Positions 15,696-24,568 of a DNA stretch of 64,000 nucleotides are shown piece after piece. This stretch comes from Bog-756 sp963837805 (GTDB taxonomy: Bacteria > Actinomycetota > Acidimicrobiia > Acidimicrobiales > RAAP-2): positions 248,001-312,000 of the forward strand of contig CAWIOU010000014.1 of the NCBI GenBank assembly GCA_963837805.1, read 5' to 3'. Position 1 is the stretch's first letter. Every line of letters starts with the position of its first letter. The notes under the pieces are model-generated. The model made no database searches. It worked only from the letters and a program-made list of their open reading frames with translations, and was not told where the DNA came from. A program made the translations under genes and the position numbers.

Positions 15696-17726
15696 GTGAA
15701 CGCATCGGGTGGTGGTCAACGGCGCAGAGCCGCTTGTGCCAAGCTTGGGACCCTTATGGAGGTCGGTCCCGTTGATGTCGGCCGGAGCCTGGCGTCATCG
15801 GGAAGCGTTCATCCTGGGGCAGCCGGTTCGGCGACCGAGGAACTCGCGGTTCGCAGGCAAACGGATGCCGACGGAACCGGTTGGTCCTCGTCCGCCGGGG
15901 CGACGCCACCCGCGGCCGAAGCCGCCCGGGATGCCGGAGCGTGGAGAAGCCGGGTCGTCGTCGCCGTCGTACTGGCCGTCTATCTGGGGCTGGGCGTCCT
16001 CGCCAACCTCCCTTCGTGGATCGGCGGGGTCACCCACACGATGCAGGTCGGAGGCAATAGCGACCCAGGTCAGGAGGTGTGGTTCCTCGCCTGGGCGGCC
16101 CACGCCGTCATCCATCTGCAGGACCCGCTCCGCACCAATTGGATCAACTACCCGTGGGGCGTCGACCTAGCCGACAACACCTCGATGCCCCTCGCCGGAG
16201 CCATCGCCACCCCCGTCACCTTGTTGTTCGGTCCCGTGGCCACATTCAACGTTGTGTGCTCCCTCTCGCTGGCCAGCTCGGCGGCAGCCGCCTACTTCGT
16301 GCTCCGTCGCTTCACCACCTGGGCTTTCGCCGCGTTCGTGGGCGGCCTGCTGTACGGATTCTCTCCCTACATGATCGGCCAGGCGAGAGGCCACCTCTTC
16401 CTGCTCCTGGTCCCCATCCCCCCGCTCATCTTTCTTCTCCTCGACGAAATCGTCGTGCTCCAGCGGGCGCGGTGGTGGCTCGCCGGAGCTGCCGGCGGCT
16501 TTCTCATGATCGTCCAGTTGTTCGTGTCCGCCGAAGTCCTGGTCACTACCCTGACCGTTGCGCTGATCGGGGTCGTCGTACTCGGCCTGGCGCGACATCA
16601 GCTCATACGCCAGCGGCTGCCGTATGCCGCAAAGGCGACCGCTCTGGCCGTGGCGCTCCTTCTTCCCGCCGCGGCATGGTTCGGTGTCGTCAGCCGGACC
16701 GGACCCGAGCATCTCGCCGGACCGAACCATTCCGTCGTGGGCCTGGCCTCGCTGTCGACGGACCTCGCCGGCACCGTGGTTCCCACGATGAACCAACACT
16801 TCACCTTCGGACTGTCCTCCACCGGCACCGGGTTCCTGCGCCTGGGACCGACCGGCCCGGTGGATCCCGCCGAGAACGGCTCGTACATCGGCATCCCGAT
16901 CGTCCTGCTGCTGGCGGTTGGTGTCTATCGGTTCCGGCGGGAAGGGCTCCTCCTCTTCTCGGTCACGATGGCAGGCATCTCGATGCTCCTGTCCATGGGG
17001 TCGTACCTGCACGTGTGGGGCCACCGCGCCGGCATTCCCCTCCCGTTCGCCATCATCGCCAAGCTGCCGTTCGTCCAAAGCGAGGTGGCGTCCCGATACA
17101 CCCTCTTCATGTGGTTCTTCATCGCTGTCGCCGTGGCTGTCATTCTCGATCGCTCCCGCCGGGCCCGGCCAGGGCCGCGGAACCTGCACAGCCACCGCCG
17201 GCGGGCTGGCCACGGTCCCCTCCCCCTTGTCCTCACCCTCACCGTCCTCGGCATCGTGTCCCTCGTACCGGCCTGGCCCTACAACATCAGCCAGGTCCTC
17301 ACGCCGGCGTCGCTGGTCCGACCGACTGTCGACCGGAGCCCCGTCGGAAGCACTCTGCTCACCTATCCGCTGGCCAAGGCGGACCACAGTTTGCCGATGG
17401 TCTGGGAGGCGCTCGACAAGTTCCAATACCGCATCCCGTCCGCCGAAGCCATCGTGGCCGACCGGCACGAAGGGGCCACCGACTCAGCGTTCGAAAGCTG
17501 TTGGCTGAACCCAACCAAGCATGCCCCTTCGTCGGCCTTGGTCCCGGCGTCGCGTGTCGAGTTCCGCACCTGGCAGGTGCGCACTGTTGTCGTGCCTGAA
17601 GCGAATTCAGTCAATCCGGATTGTGCCGTCCGCTATCTGACCGACGTGCTGGGTCGGCCGCCCATCATGGAACGGGGTGCCGCTGTCTGGACCAACGTGG
17701 ATTTTGGTTCCGGCGGGTCGCGATAG
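15696..17726 (+). CDS. Polytopic membrane protein, GT-C-like
   Basis: 676 residues; a GTG at 15696 or the ATG at 15756 could be the start. About 80 hydrophilic residues precede roughly ten to twelve membrane segments (first at V-V-V-A-V-V-L-A-V-Y-L-G-L). A short extracytoplasmic loop holds N-S-D-P-G-Q-E-V-W-F and N-Y-P-W-G-V-D-L-A-D-N-T-S-M-P, with acidic residues placed as in GT-C lipid-linked-sugar transferases. The last about 150 residues are soluble. Its position between the FkbM methyltransferase and the glycoside hydrolase suggests transfer or modification of glycan outside the membrane. No named family can be fixed from sequence alone. Confidence 0.75.
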   Translation: MNASGGGQRRRAACAKLGTLMEVGPVDVGRSLASSGSVHPGAAGSATEELAVRRQTDADGTGWSSSAGATPPAAEAARDAGAWRSRVVVAVVLAVYLGLGVLANLPSWIGGVTHTMQVGGNSDPGQEVWFLAWAAHAVIHLQDPLRTNWINYPWGVDLADNTSMPLAGAIATPVTLLFGPVATFNVVCSLSLASSAAAAYFVLRRFTTWAFAAFVGGLLYGFSPYMIGQARGHLFLLLVPIPPLIFLLLDEIVVLQRARWWLAGAAGGFLMIVQLFVSAEVLVTTLTVALIGVVVLGLARHQLIRQRLPYAAKATALAVALLLPAAAWFGVVSRTGPEHLAGPNHSVVGLASLSTDLAGTVVPTMNQHFTFGLSSTGTGFLRLGPTGPVDPAENGSYIGIPIVLLLAVGVYRFRREGLLLFSVTMAGISMLLSMGSYLHVWGHRAGIPLPFAIIAKLPFVQSEVASRYTLFMWFFIAVAVAVILDRSRRARPGPRNLHSHRRRAGHGPLPLVLTLTVLGIVSLVPAWPYNISQVLTPASLVRPTVDRSPVGSTLLTYPLAKADHSLPMVWEALDKFQYRIPSAEAIVADRHEGATDSAFESCWLNPTKHAPSSALVPASRVEFRTWQVRTVVVPEANSVNPDCAVRYLTDVLGRPPIMERGAAVWTNVDFGSGGSR

Positions 17727-17952
17727 TCGAGGGATCGGCCACCCCGTCTCCCCGTCGTCCCGGTCGCGGTCCCACCCGACATCGTCGGTGCCAGTCGACC
17801 CTGTGGCTGAGTGACCCCAGTTCCACACAGCCGGCCCCTATGATGACGCCACTCGAGACAGATCTACGGCACCTGGGAGCGATCGGTCGAAACCATCGAC
17901 CGCGCCCCCGAGGTGAGCGAGAAGAGCATCGGCCATCGCCCGGAAAAGATCA

Positions 17953-19359
17953 ATGCCCCTGAGCCAGACAAACAGACGCCTCGTCGCTGCACTCGCCGCG
18001 TTTGCCGTGCTCGCCGTGGTTGTGGCCGCCGTGCTGGCCAACGTCGGGGGCAGCACCACACCCACCAAACCTGCTCGGGTGGCGTCCATAATAAACCCGT
18101 GCACCAAGACTCCTCAGCCGACCGGGACCTATACCTTCCCCGTCCCGGCCATCAATCCGGCGCCCGTCGATCCCATCGCCACGGTGTCGGCCGCGGGTGG
18201 AGGTTCGTTTGTCGATAGCGTGACCAACCAACCGTTCGTACCCCGTGGAGCGCACTACGTTCGACGGGCCACCGTGCGATTGGCGAAGAACTACGTCATC
18301 TGCATGAGCTCCGACTTCGATGTCGGCACCGGTCTCGATGCCTACAACCCCCATCGGGCCGCGCAGGCCCTGTCTCAGATGAATTCCTACGGTTACAACG
18401 TGGTCTACGTCGGGTTGAATTCCAATGAGATAGGGAACGCCTCCGGGACGGGACTCAATCCCACGTATGTGGCGAACCTGGCCAACTTCATCAACATCGC
18501 CAGGACCTACGACATCCGGGTGCTGATCGCGTTGATGCCGTTGCCATTCCACGGCGGATACCTGCCGACGGAAGCGGCCTATACCACCAAGGGTTCGCCG
18601 AAATACCACAATCTCAATCTGTACTACGTCGACGCCAACTTCCTCGCCGCCCAGAAGCGCTACATCTCCGACCTGGTCACGGGATTGACCGCTGCCAACG
18701 CCAACCTGAGCGACATTTTCTCCTTCGAGTTGATCGGTGAGGTGGTCTTCAAGCAGAGCCTGTGGCCCCTGAACGTGACCAGCGGGCTCGTCCACACCGA
18801 CGGTCGAGCTCAGCCGTATGACATGAGCGATCCGTCGTCACGCAACGATCTGATCGATCAGAACACGCTCAATTGGGAGAACCAGCTCACTGCCGCCGTC
18901 CATGCCCAACTCCCTCACACCCTGGTCTCCGTAGGATTCTTCGCTCCCTATGCCCTCATCGAATATCCGCAGACGCCGAGAATATCCCGCCCGCAGTCTT
19001 CCTTCTCCTCCGAGAGCAACGTCAACTTCGTCGATATTCACATGTACCCCATCTTCGGACCCCTCCTCAATCAGGTCGACAGCCTGGGCGTCCCTCCTCC
19101 CAGCATCACCAAGCCGGTCATCCTCGGGGAGTTCGGCGAATACACGTCCGAGGCCCCGACGCCGGCCGCCGCCGCCACCGCGCTCACCGCTTGGCAACAG
19201 CAGACCTGTGACGTCGGTGGGCTGCGGTTCACGGGATGGATCACCTGGACATGGGACACCGCCCAATCGGAACAGGCCGGGATCTACGCCATGGTGGACG
19301 GTGACGATGCCATCGCCTCAGCCCTGTCACCCCGACTTCGCCCCGACCCTTGTCAGTGA
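17953..19359 (+). CDS. Membrane-anchored glycoside hydrolase, cellulase/GH5-like TIM barrel
   Basis: 468 residues. One N-terminal membrane segment (about 10-30, A-A-L-A-A-F-A-V-L-A-V-V-V-A) serves as signal anchor or signal peptide. The rest follows the GH5-like pattern: F-V-P-R-G-A-H-Y-V-R near the barrel start, Y-N-V-V-Y-V-G-L-N, F-E-L-I-G-E (candidate acid/base glutamate), V-D-I-H-M-Y-P, and V-I-L-G-E-F-G-E-Y (candidate nucleophile). F-T-G-W-I-T-W-T-W-D near the end matches the aromatic subsite wall. It probably trims or remodels the surface glycan made by this locus, although processing of external polysaccharide is equally possible. Confidence 0.8.
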   Translation: MPLSQTNRRLVAALAAFAVLAVVVAAVLANVGGSTTPTKPARVASIINPCTKTPQPTGTYTFPVPAINPAPVDPIATVSAAGGGSFVDSVTNQPFVPRGAHYVRRATVRLAKNYVICMSSDFDVGTGLDAYNPHRAAQALSQMNSYGYNVVYVGLNSNEIGNASGTGLNPTYVANLANFINIARTYDIRVLIALMPLPFHGGYLPTEAAYTTKGSPKYHNLNLYYVDANFLAAQKRYISDLVTGLTAANANLSDIFSFELIGEVVFKQSLWPLNVTSGLVHTDGRAQPYDMSDPSSRNDLIDQNTLNWENQLTAAVHAQLPHTLVSVGFFAPYALIEYPQTPRISRPQSSFSSESNVNFVDIHMYPIFGPLLNQVDSLGVPPPSITKPVILGEFGEYTSEAPTPAAAATALTAWQQQTCDVGGLRFTGWITWTWDTAQSEQAGIYAMVDGDDAIASALSPRLRPDPCQ

Positions 19360-19406
19360 CCGGGCCGGCTGATCGGACGAACCTCGGCGGGAGCCGGTTG
19401 CGCGGC

Positions 19407-21080
19407 TCAGGGATTCAGCCAGATCTGGGTGGGCCAGACGGCGCCGGTGATCATGCCGAACGCCGGCTTGCCCGCCGGGGTGGTCGGGTTGTTCCAGTTC
19501 TGCACCTTGGGCTGGGCCCCGATCGACCAGACGGTGCGATCGGTCCAGATATAGGGGATGTCCGAACCCATCAACCGGCCCACTTCCTGGTAGGCGGCTG
19601 TCCGATCAGCAGGGGCTGGTGACTGCCGGCCCTTGAGCAGGGCGGCCTCCATCCTCGGGTCCGTGTTCCGGGCCATGTTGCCGGCAAAGCTCTGCACCGC
19701 GTTGGTCGGGCTCCAGAAGATGTAGTTGAGATCGGGGTCGACCGCTCCGAACTGCTGCCACACGATGCTCTCGAACGACCCGGCCAGTGCGGTGCCGATG
19801 GCCTGGGCCTGCTGAATGGTGGCCAGACTGACCTGCATGCCCGCGCTCTCGAACTGTTGCTGGAGATACTCGGCGATCCTGGCGGTGGCCGGATCGGGCA
19901 CATGGGCGATGGTCACCACCACCGGCTGCCCGGTCTCCTGATGGACCTCGCTGACCAGTTGCTTGGCCTTGGTCGGATTGGGCTCGGGGTAGCCGGTGGG
20001 GGCGAAATACGGCGAGCCGCTGGCGAAGGGGCCATTGGAGGTCGGGCTGATGCCTTGGTCGATGACCTTGGCGTACTCGGCCGAGCTCACCGCCATGGCT
20101 GCCGCCTGGCGGACCTTGAGATTGTCGAAGGGCGGCTTGGACAGGTTGAGGAGAAGGAAGTTCATGTCCGGCTCCCCGGCCACGTGCTGGGAGTCGTCGG
20201 TGTAGCCGAGCGAGCTGTCGGCCCGGAGTTGCCCGGTCACGGTGGCCGTCGAGTTGTGGATGATGTCCACCCCGCCCGACATGAGGGTGGCCAGCAACTG
20301 CTCCGTGTCGGGGATAGGCCGGAAGGTGATGCTGTCGAGATGGGGGTAGCCGGGGCGCCAGTAGTGCGGGTTGGCGGTGGCGGTGAAGTGGCTGTTCGGT
20401 TCCCAGGTCTGGAAGACGAAGGGACCGGTGCCGATCGGGTTGGTCTGGCTGCCTGACTTGAGCCAGGTGGGCTCGGCGATGAAGGCGATCTGGCCACCGA
20501 TCCCGCCGGCCAGGTAGAAGTCGAACGGCACCCAGGGCGTCTTCATGGTGACGGTGACCACCAGCGAACTGGGCACCGAGACGTTGGCGATGGTGGTGTA
20601 CTCCGGGCCGGTCAGAGCCGCCGCCTGCTGGAGGGCGAAGTTCTCGGCCACGGCGGCTCCGTCGCACGGGGCACCGTTGTGGAAGACCAGGTTGGGTCGC
20701 ATGGTGATCGTCCACACCGTGTAGTCGGTGTTGGGGGTGATCGACTGGGCCAGGTAGGGCTGGACGTTGCCGTTGATGTCGATGATGGCCAGCGGGTCGA
20801 AGACGGTGCGGGCGTACAGGATCCCGCTGGTGTCGAAGGTGCCCTGGGTGGTGCTGAAGCCCTTCTCCTCCGCCTCGGTGCCGAAGATGAGCTGCCCACC
20901 CTTCTTGGGGGTGGCCGTGGTGATGCCGTCCGGATGGCCGCCGGTGCCGGTCGTCGAACTCGAACCTGATCCCGAACTGCACGCCTCGAGGATGCCGCCG
21001 CCGGCGCCGATGGCGGCGATGCCCACTCCGGTGGCCGCCCCCCGGGCCAAGAACGAGCGACGGTCGATTCGATCTGACAT
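19407..21080 (-). CDS. ABC transporter substrate-binding protein, family 5, Tat/lipoprotein signal
   Basis: Extracytoplasmic solute-binding protein of the oligopeptide/dipeptide type, 557 residues from the ATG at 21080 (GGATGG 8 bases upstream; an ATG at 21113 is also in frame). The N-terminus has a twin-arginine motif D-R-R-S-F-L-A-R-G, a hydrophobic stretch and a lipobox-like I-L-E-A-C-S-S-G. Family segments follow: G-G-Q-L-I-F-G-T, Y-L-A-Q-S-I, I-G-T-G-P-F-V-F, N-P-H-Y-W-R, and F-D-N-L-K-V-R-Q-A-A-A-M-A-V. No permease or ATPase genes accompany it, so it is an orphan binding protein in this window. It converges on the glycoside hydrolase gene. Confidence 0.9.
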   Translation of the reverse strand: MSDRIDRRSFLARGAATGVGIAAIGAGGGILEACSSGSGSSSTTGTGGHPDGITTATPKKGGQLIFGTEAEEKGFSTTQGTFDTSGILYARTVFDPLAIIDINGNVQPYLAQSITPNTDYTVWTITMRPNLVFHNGAPCDGAAVAENFALQQAAALTGPEYTTIANVSVPSSLVVTVTMKTPWVPFDFYLAGGIGGQIAFIAEPTWLKSGSQTNPIGTGPFVFQTWEPNSHFTATANPHYWRPGYPHLDSITFRPIPDTEQLLATLMSGGVDIIHNSTATVTGQLRADSSLGYTDDSQHVAGEPDMNFLLLNLSKPPFDNLKVRQAAAMAVSSAEYAKVIDQGISPTSNGPFASGSPYFAPTGYPEPNPTKAKQLVSEVHQETGQPVVVTIAHVPDPATARIAEYLQQQFESAGMQVSLATIQQAQAIGTALAGSFESIVWQQFGAVDPDLNYIFWSPTNAVQSFAGNMARNTDPRMEAALLKGRQSPAPADRTAAYQEVGRLMGSDIPYIWTDRTVWSIGAQPKVQNWNNPTTPAGKPAFGMITGAVWPTQIWLNP

Positions 21081-21236
21081 GGTCTCAACCATCCGTTCCG
21101 GCTGGTCGATCACGACGTCAGCGCGTCTCCGTAGTCACGACTCGAGGGTACGGGCTCCTGGCGCCGTCGCGGTGGACTCTCCGGACGGCGAGGGCGCCGG
21201 GGTGAGCGAAGGGCCGTCCTGCTCAGGTTTTCCGAA

Positions 21237-21659
21237 GTGCGTGCCGATGATAAGGCCGTGGCTGACTCCACCAATGACGAGATACTCACCGCCCGCTTCA
21301 GCAGAATGGGCGTCTGCCCGGCAGTGACCCGGCGGCTGAAGACCGACGACTTCTCGCAGGCCCTGACCGTGGCCGCGACACTGGCCGCCGTGACCGCGGC
21401 CGTCGAGAAGGTCATGACCCAGGTGGGGACGGTCTTGGACTCGGGTGAGGAGACGCTGGCCGTCGTCAAAACCGGATTCCTGCGGATGAATCCCGCGGTC
21501 ATCCGTGTCCGGTGCACCGACGGTGGCGCCGGGATCACCTCGGTCGACGTCCACGCCAGTGCCAAGGAGGGACTGATCAGCCAACGCGGCGCTCATCAGG
21601 CGGTGCGGGAATTCATCGCCCGGCTCGAGTCCTGGGAACCGACACCCTCGAACGCCTAG
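21237..21659 (+). CDS. Conserved hypothetical protein
   Basis: 140 residues from a GTG at 21237 (C-A-G-G-T-T-T upstream; no strong ribosome site). No signal peptide or membrane segment. The sequence V-C-P-A-V-T-R-R-L, an alanine-rich helix, and I-R-V-R-C-T-D-G-G-A-G-I-T-S-V-D-V-H-A-S-A-K-E then a C-terminal helix suggest a small alpha/beta fold. Family assignment is not possible by eye. It converges on the acyltransferase gene with a 6-bp gap. The codon pattern and lack of overlapping better frames support a real gene. Confidence 0.65.
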   Translation: MRADDKAVADSTNDEILTARFSRMGVCPAVTRRLKTDDFSQALTVAATLAAVTAAVEKVMTQVGTVLDSGEETLAVVKTGFLRMNPAVIRVRCTDGGAGITSVDVHASAKEGLISQRGAHQAVREFIARLESWEPTPSNA

Positions 21660-21665
21660 GACGGG

Positions 21666-22418
21666 TCACGGCGGCCCATCGTCGAGGGCTTCAGCGACCG
21701 CCGAGCGGACACGATCGCGAAGAGCCCCACGATCGTCGAAGGTCAGACCGGTCGTGTCCACCGGCTCGAGCAATTCAACGATCACGGTTCCCGGTCTGAC
21801 GGCCAGGCGTCCATGGGCCGGCAGGACGTCCTGTGCGTGATGCAGGGCGACCGGCACGACGGGAGTGCCCGTCTGGATGGCCAGGACGAACGCTCCGGTC
21901 TTGAAAGGCAGGAGCCGGCCGGACGGGGCGATGCCCCCTTCGGGAAAGATCACCAGATCGAAACCGTCCCCCGTCTGGAACCGTTCGGTCAGAGCATCCA
22001 TCTGCCGGCGGGCAGCCACAGAGTCTCGTCGGTTGATGGGCACGGTCCCGAGGGCTCGCATGGCCCCGGCCAGCAGCGGGATGCGGAACAGGTCGGCGGC
22101 GGCCAGGAACCTGGCCTCGGGGAGGGTCATCAGGATGGCCGCAATGTCAATCGGACTGGAATGGTTCGGCGTGAAGAGGGCCGGGCCCCGTCCTTCCACC
22201 GACCGTGATCGCATCTCGAAGGTGACACCACAGAGCCGCGCCACGGTCTCCACGGCACAACCGGCGGTGGCCCGGCCCCGCCCCCTCCGGACACGCTCGA
22301 CCAATGCGACCAGCGGCAGCAGGATGCACAGGGACACCGCCACCAGGACCCGGTTCACCTGGGACCGGGTGGACCAGGCTCGCTTGGCCCCGGGACCATC
22401 GCCCGGCGGGCCCGTCAT
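21666..22418 (-). CDS. 1-acyl-sn-glycerol-3-phosphate acyltransferase (PlsC family)
   Basis: 250 residues from the ATG at 22418, which overlaps the P450 stop (ATGA). A hydrophobic N-terminal segment (V-L-V-A-V-S-L-C-I-L-L-P-L-V-A-L) anchors it to the membrane. Acyltransferase motifs are N-H-S-S-P-I-D (H-x4-D catalytic pair), I-F-P-E-G-G (glycerophosphate site) and P-V-V-P-V-A-L. Members acylate lysophosphatidate or related acceptors in phospholipid synthesis. Strict coupling to a cytochrome P450 and a SIMPL-like gene suggests a specialised lipid rather than the general housekeeping enzyme. The acceptor is not determinable from sequence. Confidence 0.88.
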   Translation of the reverse strand: MTGPPGDGPGAKRAWSTRSQVNRVLVAVSLCILLPLVALVERVRRGRGRATAGCAVETVARLCGVTFEMRSRSVEGRGPALFTPNHSSPIDIAAILMTLPEARFLAAADLFRIPLLAGAMRALGTVPINRRDSVAARRQMDALTERFQTGDGFDLVIFPEGGIAPSGRLLPFKTGAFVLAIQTGTPVVPVALHHAQDVLPAHGRLAVRPGTVIVELLEPVDTTGLTFDDRGALRDRVRSAVAEALDDGPP

Positions 22419-23737
22419 CCGGACGGCGTCCGGTCGCCCACACGGCGGCTGCGGTACCGGACCGGGCAAGGTTGGGACGACCGGGCGATGCCGCCCACCT
22501 GGGTCGGAACGGGGCTCGGCGGCTGGCGCCAACCCGGCACCAGCTCGTACGTGTCGAGCACCCTGGATGCGGTGAGCGTCATGGCCGACAGGGAGAAGGG
22601 CTGCGCCGGACAGGTGTGGCGGCCGTGGCCGAAGGCGGTCACCAATTCGACGGCGGGGAGGCCGACGTCACCGGCCAGCCGCCTCCTGTTCCAATGGTCC
22701 GGATCCCAGACGTCCAGGCCGGGTGCAGCACTCTTGTTGGTCAGGGGCAGAAGGGTGGCGATGGTGACCCCCTTCGACACCTGGTGGACGGTGGCCCCGA
22801 CGTCCAGCGCCACCGGCTCGACGATGAAGCGGGACACGATCGACCGCTGGGCCATCCGAATCGATTCGAGTGCGCACGTCTCGGCCAATTTCAGGTTGCC
22901 GACACGGATCTCCTCACTTGCGCCGGGATGGTCGATGAGATCGACCAGGTACCAGCCCAGCGCGGCAAACAGATTGGAGATGGAGGCCACGTGGATGAGG
23001 GCAACATCAGAGCTGAGACCGACCGCCGCTGACTCCTTCGGTTGATCCGTCCATTTCTCGGCCAGCCGGGTGAAGAGGCGATGGTCCTCCTCGGACCCGG
23101 GCAGTTGCTCCAGCGCCTCGGTCAGTGATCCGACGATGACCTCCAGTGCCGCGTACTCCGCGCCCTTCCCGCTGGCTGCTACCGCGGCCATCGCCTCGGG
23201 GTGGACGAACGACTCGGCACCGTCGAGGGTGTCGAACGCCTGGACCAGCCGTTCGAACCGCGGACCGGAGGCCGAGCCCGGACCGCCCCATGACGCCAAC
23301 CCGATGCGATGGCCCAACCGCCTGGTCAAGGTGAACACGTCGAACTCCCCGGCCGTCCCCAGCTCGCCGACGGTGGCGTCGACGGCCCACTCGACATTGC
23401 GGATGTAGGCGGCCACATCGTCGCGGCCGAACAGCTGATGGGGCAGTGTCCGCCTCCCCACGAACAGCTCGTCGGGAAGCTTGCGCCGCAGCATGCGCCA
23501 ATCGGCAACACCCTTGCTGGCCCGATCCTCGGGAAGCCCGTAGAGGCTGGTCACCCCGATGGGCGAAAAGGTGAACAGGTACCGGTCGTCTCCGCTGTCG
23601 ACGATGAACGTGTCCCCCAGCATGCGTCGGGCCTCGCCCACCGCCGCAATGGGGTCTTCCGCCGAAGCATCCCAAGGCAGCCTGACCGACATGGCGACGG
23701 GGGGCATGGGCGAAACATCCGGTCTGACCGTGTCCAC
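22415..23737 (-). CDS. Cytochrome P450 with altered I-helix
   Basis: 440 residues from a GTG at 23737 that overlaps the upstream stop by one base. The heme loop F-G-H-G-R-H-T-C-P-A (about 375-385) supplies the cysteine ligand, and L-A-E-T-C-A-L-E-S-I-R holds the E-x-x-R pair. The I-helix reads V-A-S-I-S-N-L-F-A-A-L-G-W, where most P450s have A/G-G-x-D/E-T; the acid-alcohol pair used for oxygen activation is missing. Such changes occur in P450s that act as isomerases, dehydratases or peroxygenases, and in CYP51-like lineages. The neighbouring acyltransferase points to a lipid or sterol-like substrate. No redox-partner gene is nearby. Confidence 0.88.
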   Translation of the reverse strand: MDTVRPDVSPMPPVAMSVRLPWDASAEDPIAAVGEARRMLGDTFIVDSGDDRYLFTFSPIGVTSLYGLPEDRASKGVADWRMLRRKLPDELFVGRRTLPHQLFGRDDVAAYIRNVEWAVDATVGELGTAGEFDVFTLTRRLGHRIGLASWGGPGSASGPRFERLVQAFDTLDGAESFVHPEAMAAVAASGKGAEYAALEVIVGSLTEALEQLPGSEEDHRLFTRLAEKWTDQPKESAAVGLSSDVALIHVASISNLFAALGWYLVDLIDHPGASEEIRVGNLKLAETCALESIRMAQRSIVSRFIVEPVALDVGATVHQVSKGVTIATLLPLTNKSAAPGLDVWDPDHWNRRRLAGDVGLPAVELVTAFGHGRHTCPAQPFSLSAMTLTASRVLDTYELVPGWRQPPSPVPTQVGGIARSSQPCPVRYRSRRVGDRTPSG

Positions 23738-24045
23738 TATCCCCCCTGATCCGCGGTGCGCCGCTCACTCGCCGGCAACGCGTAGGTGACGACCACTGCC
23801 GCCCTCACGGCAGCTTCGTCCGGCTCGACGAAAGCCTGAGCTGACACATCGAGCGTCTGCACGTCGCCCTGGGCGACGTCGGCGTCCTGCACAACGGCGA
23901 TCCCCCGGTCTGCGGATTCAGCGCAACGGGCCAGGGCTTCCGCGGGGTCGTCGGCCACGGCATGAGCCTGGAGCAGGACATTCGACCAGGGTATCCATCG
24001 GGCAGTCCCCGGGCGCCCGATTCGGCCGACCGCCGTTCCAGGCAC
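23737..24045 (-). CDS. Short SIMPL (DUF541)-like protein
   Basis: 102 residues from a GTG at 24045. L-L-Q-A-H-A-V-A-D-D-P-A-E-A-L-A-R-C-A, then D-V-A-Q-G-D-V-Q-T-L-D-V-S and a final beta strand V-V-V-T-Y-A-L resemble the first half of a SIMPL domain, which is usually about 200 residues and secreted. No signal peptide is seen. It leads the P450-acyltransferase operon. It may be a natural half-length member or the broken remainder of a longer gene; the N-terminus is poorly defined. Confidence 0.5.
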   Translation of the reverse strand: MPGTAVGRIGRPGTARWIPWSNVLLQAHAVADDPAEALARCAESADRGIAVVQDADVAQGDVQTLDVSAQAFVEPDEAAVRAAVVVTYALPASERRTADQGG

Positions 24046-24175
24046 CAGCCGGACACCAAACGTTCACCGGGACTTAAGCTTCCATTGACGTTCTCGTGAC
24101 GTGCGAAATGTTAGAACGGCAGTGGTTCCGGAGCGTGTCGCGCCACGCACCCTCCCAAACCTTGGGGCAGGAGTG

Positions 24176-24212
24176 CCGCCACGCTGGTGTCCCCATCCCA
24201 CCAGCGTGGCGG
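24176..24212 (+). repeat. 13-bp inverted repeat (hairpin)
   Basis: Arms CCGCCACGCTGGT (24176-24188) and ACCAGCGTGGCGG (24200-24212) around an 11-nt loop. TATTTCC follows on the plus strand, too weak for a clear terminator. It lies between two minus-strand genes and may end the transcript of the zinc-ribbon gene or be a binding site. Confidence 0.5.
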
Positions 24213-24247
24213 TATTTCCCTCCTCAGGCCACCGGTGGTCCGACAGG

Positions 24248-24433
24248 TCAGGCGCCGGAGGCCGGCCAGGACCCGGGGCTCCATCGCCAGCAGTCGGGGT
24301 TGGAGCAGGCGACACTCTCAGGCGGGATACGGCTGATCAAAATCGTCGTAGCTTCGACCACGAGGGGGATCTTCTTGGCCTTGGCCGGGTCGCGGCACTC
24401 GGGACACGGCAATCGGACATCGGTGACGCTCAT
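24248..24433 (-). CDS. Small zinc-ribbon protein
   Basis: 61 residues from the ATG at 24433, with AGAGG 8 bases upstream; longer in-frame readings lack a ribosome site. L-P-C-P-E-C (C-x2-C, about 8-11) and A-C-S-N-P-D-C (C-x4-C, about 43-48) can bind one zinc. A short beta-rich stretch K-K-I-P-L-V-V-E-A-T-T lies between them, and the tail is tryptophan-rich. Such tiny zinc ribbons are common in actinobacteria with unknown roles. It is divergent from the DUF3054 gene. Confidence 0.7.
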   Translation of the reverse strand: MSVTDVRLPCPECRDPAKAKKIPLVVEATTILISRIPPESVACSNPDCWRWSPGSWPASGA

Positions 24434-24568
24434 GGAGAGACCTCTGGTCGAGGGGCAACGGGCCGCTTCATGGTCCCATGACCCCTGCCGACATTCGGGG
24501 ATCCTCGGTCCGGTGGCCGAGGTGCCCGCGTCACGCACCCGTGTCGGAACTCACTACGTTTGGTGCTC

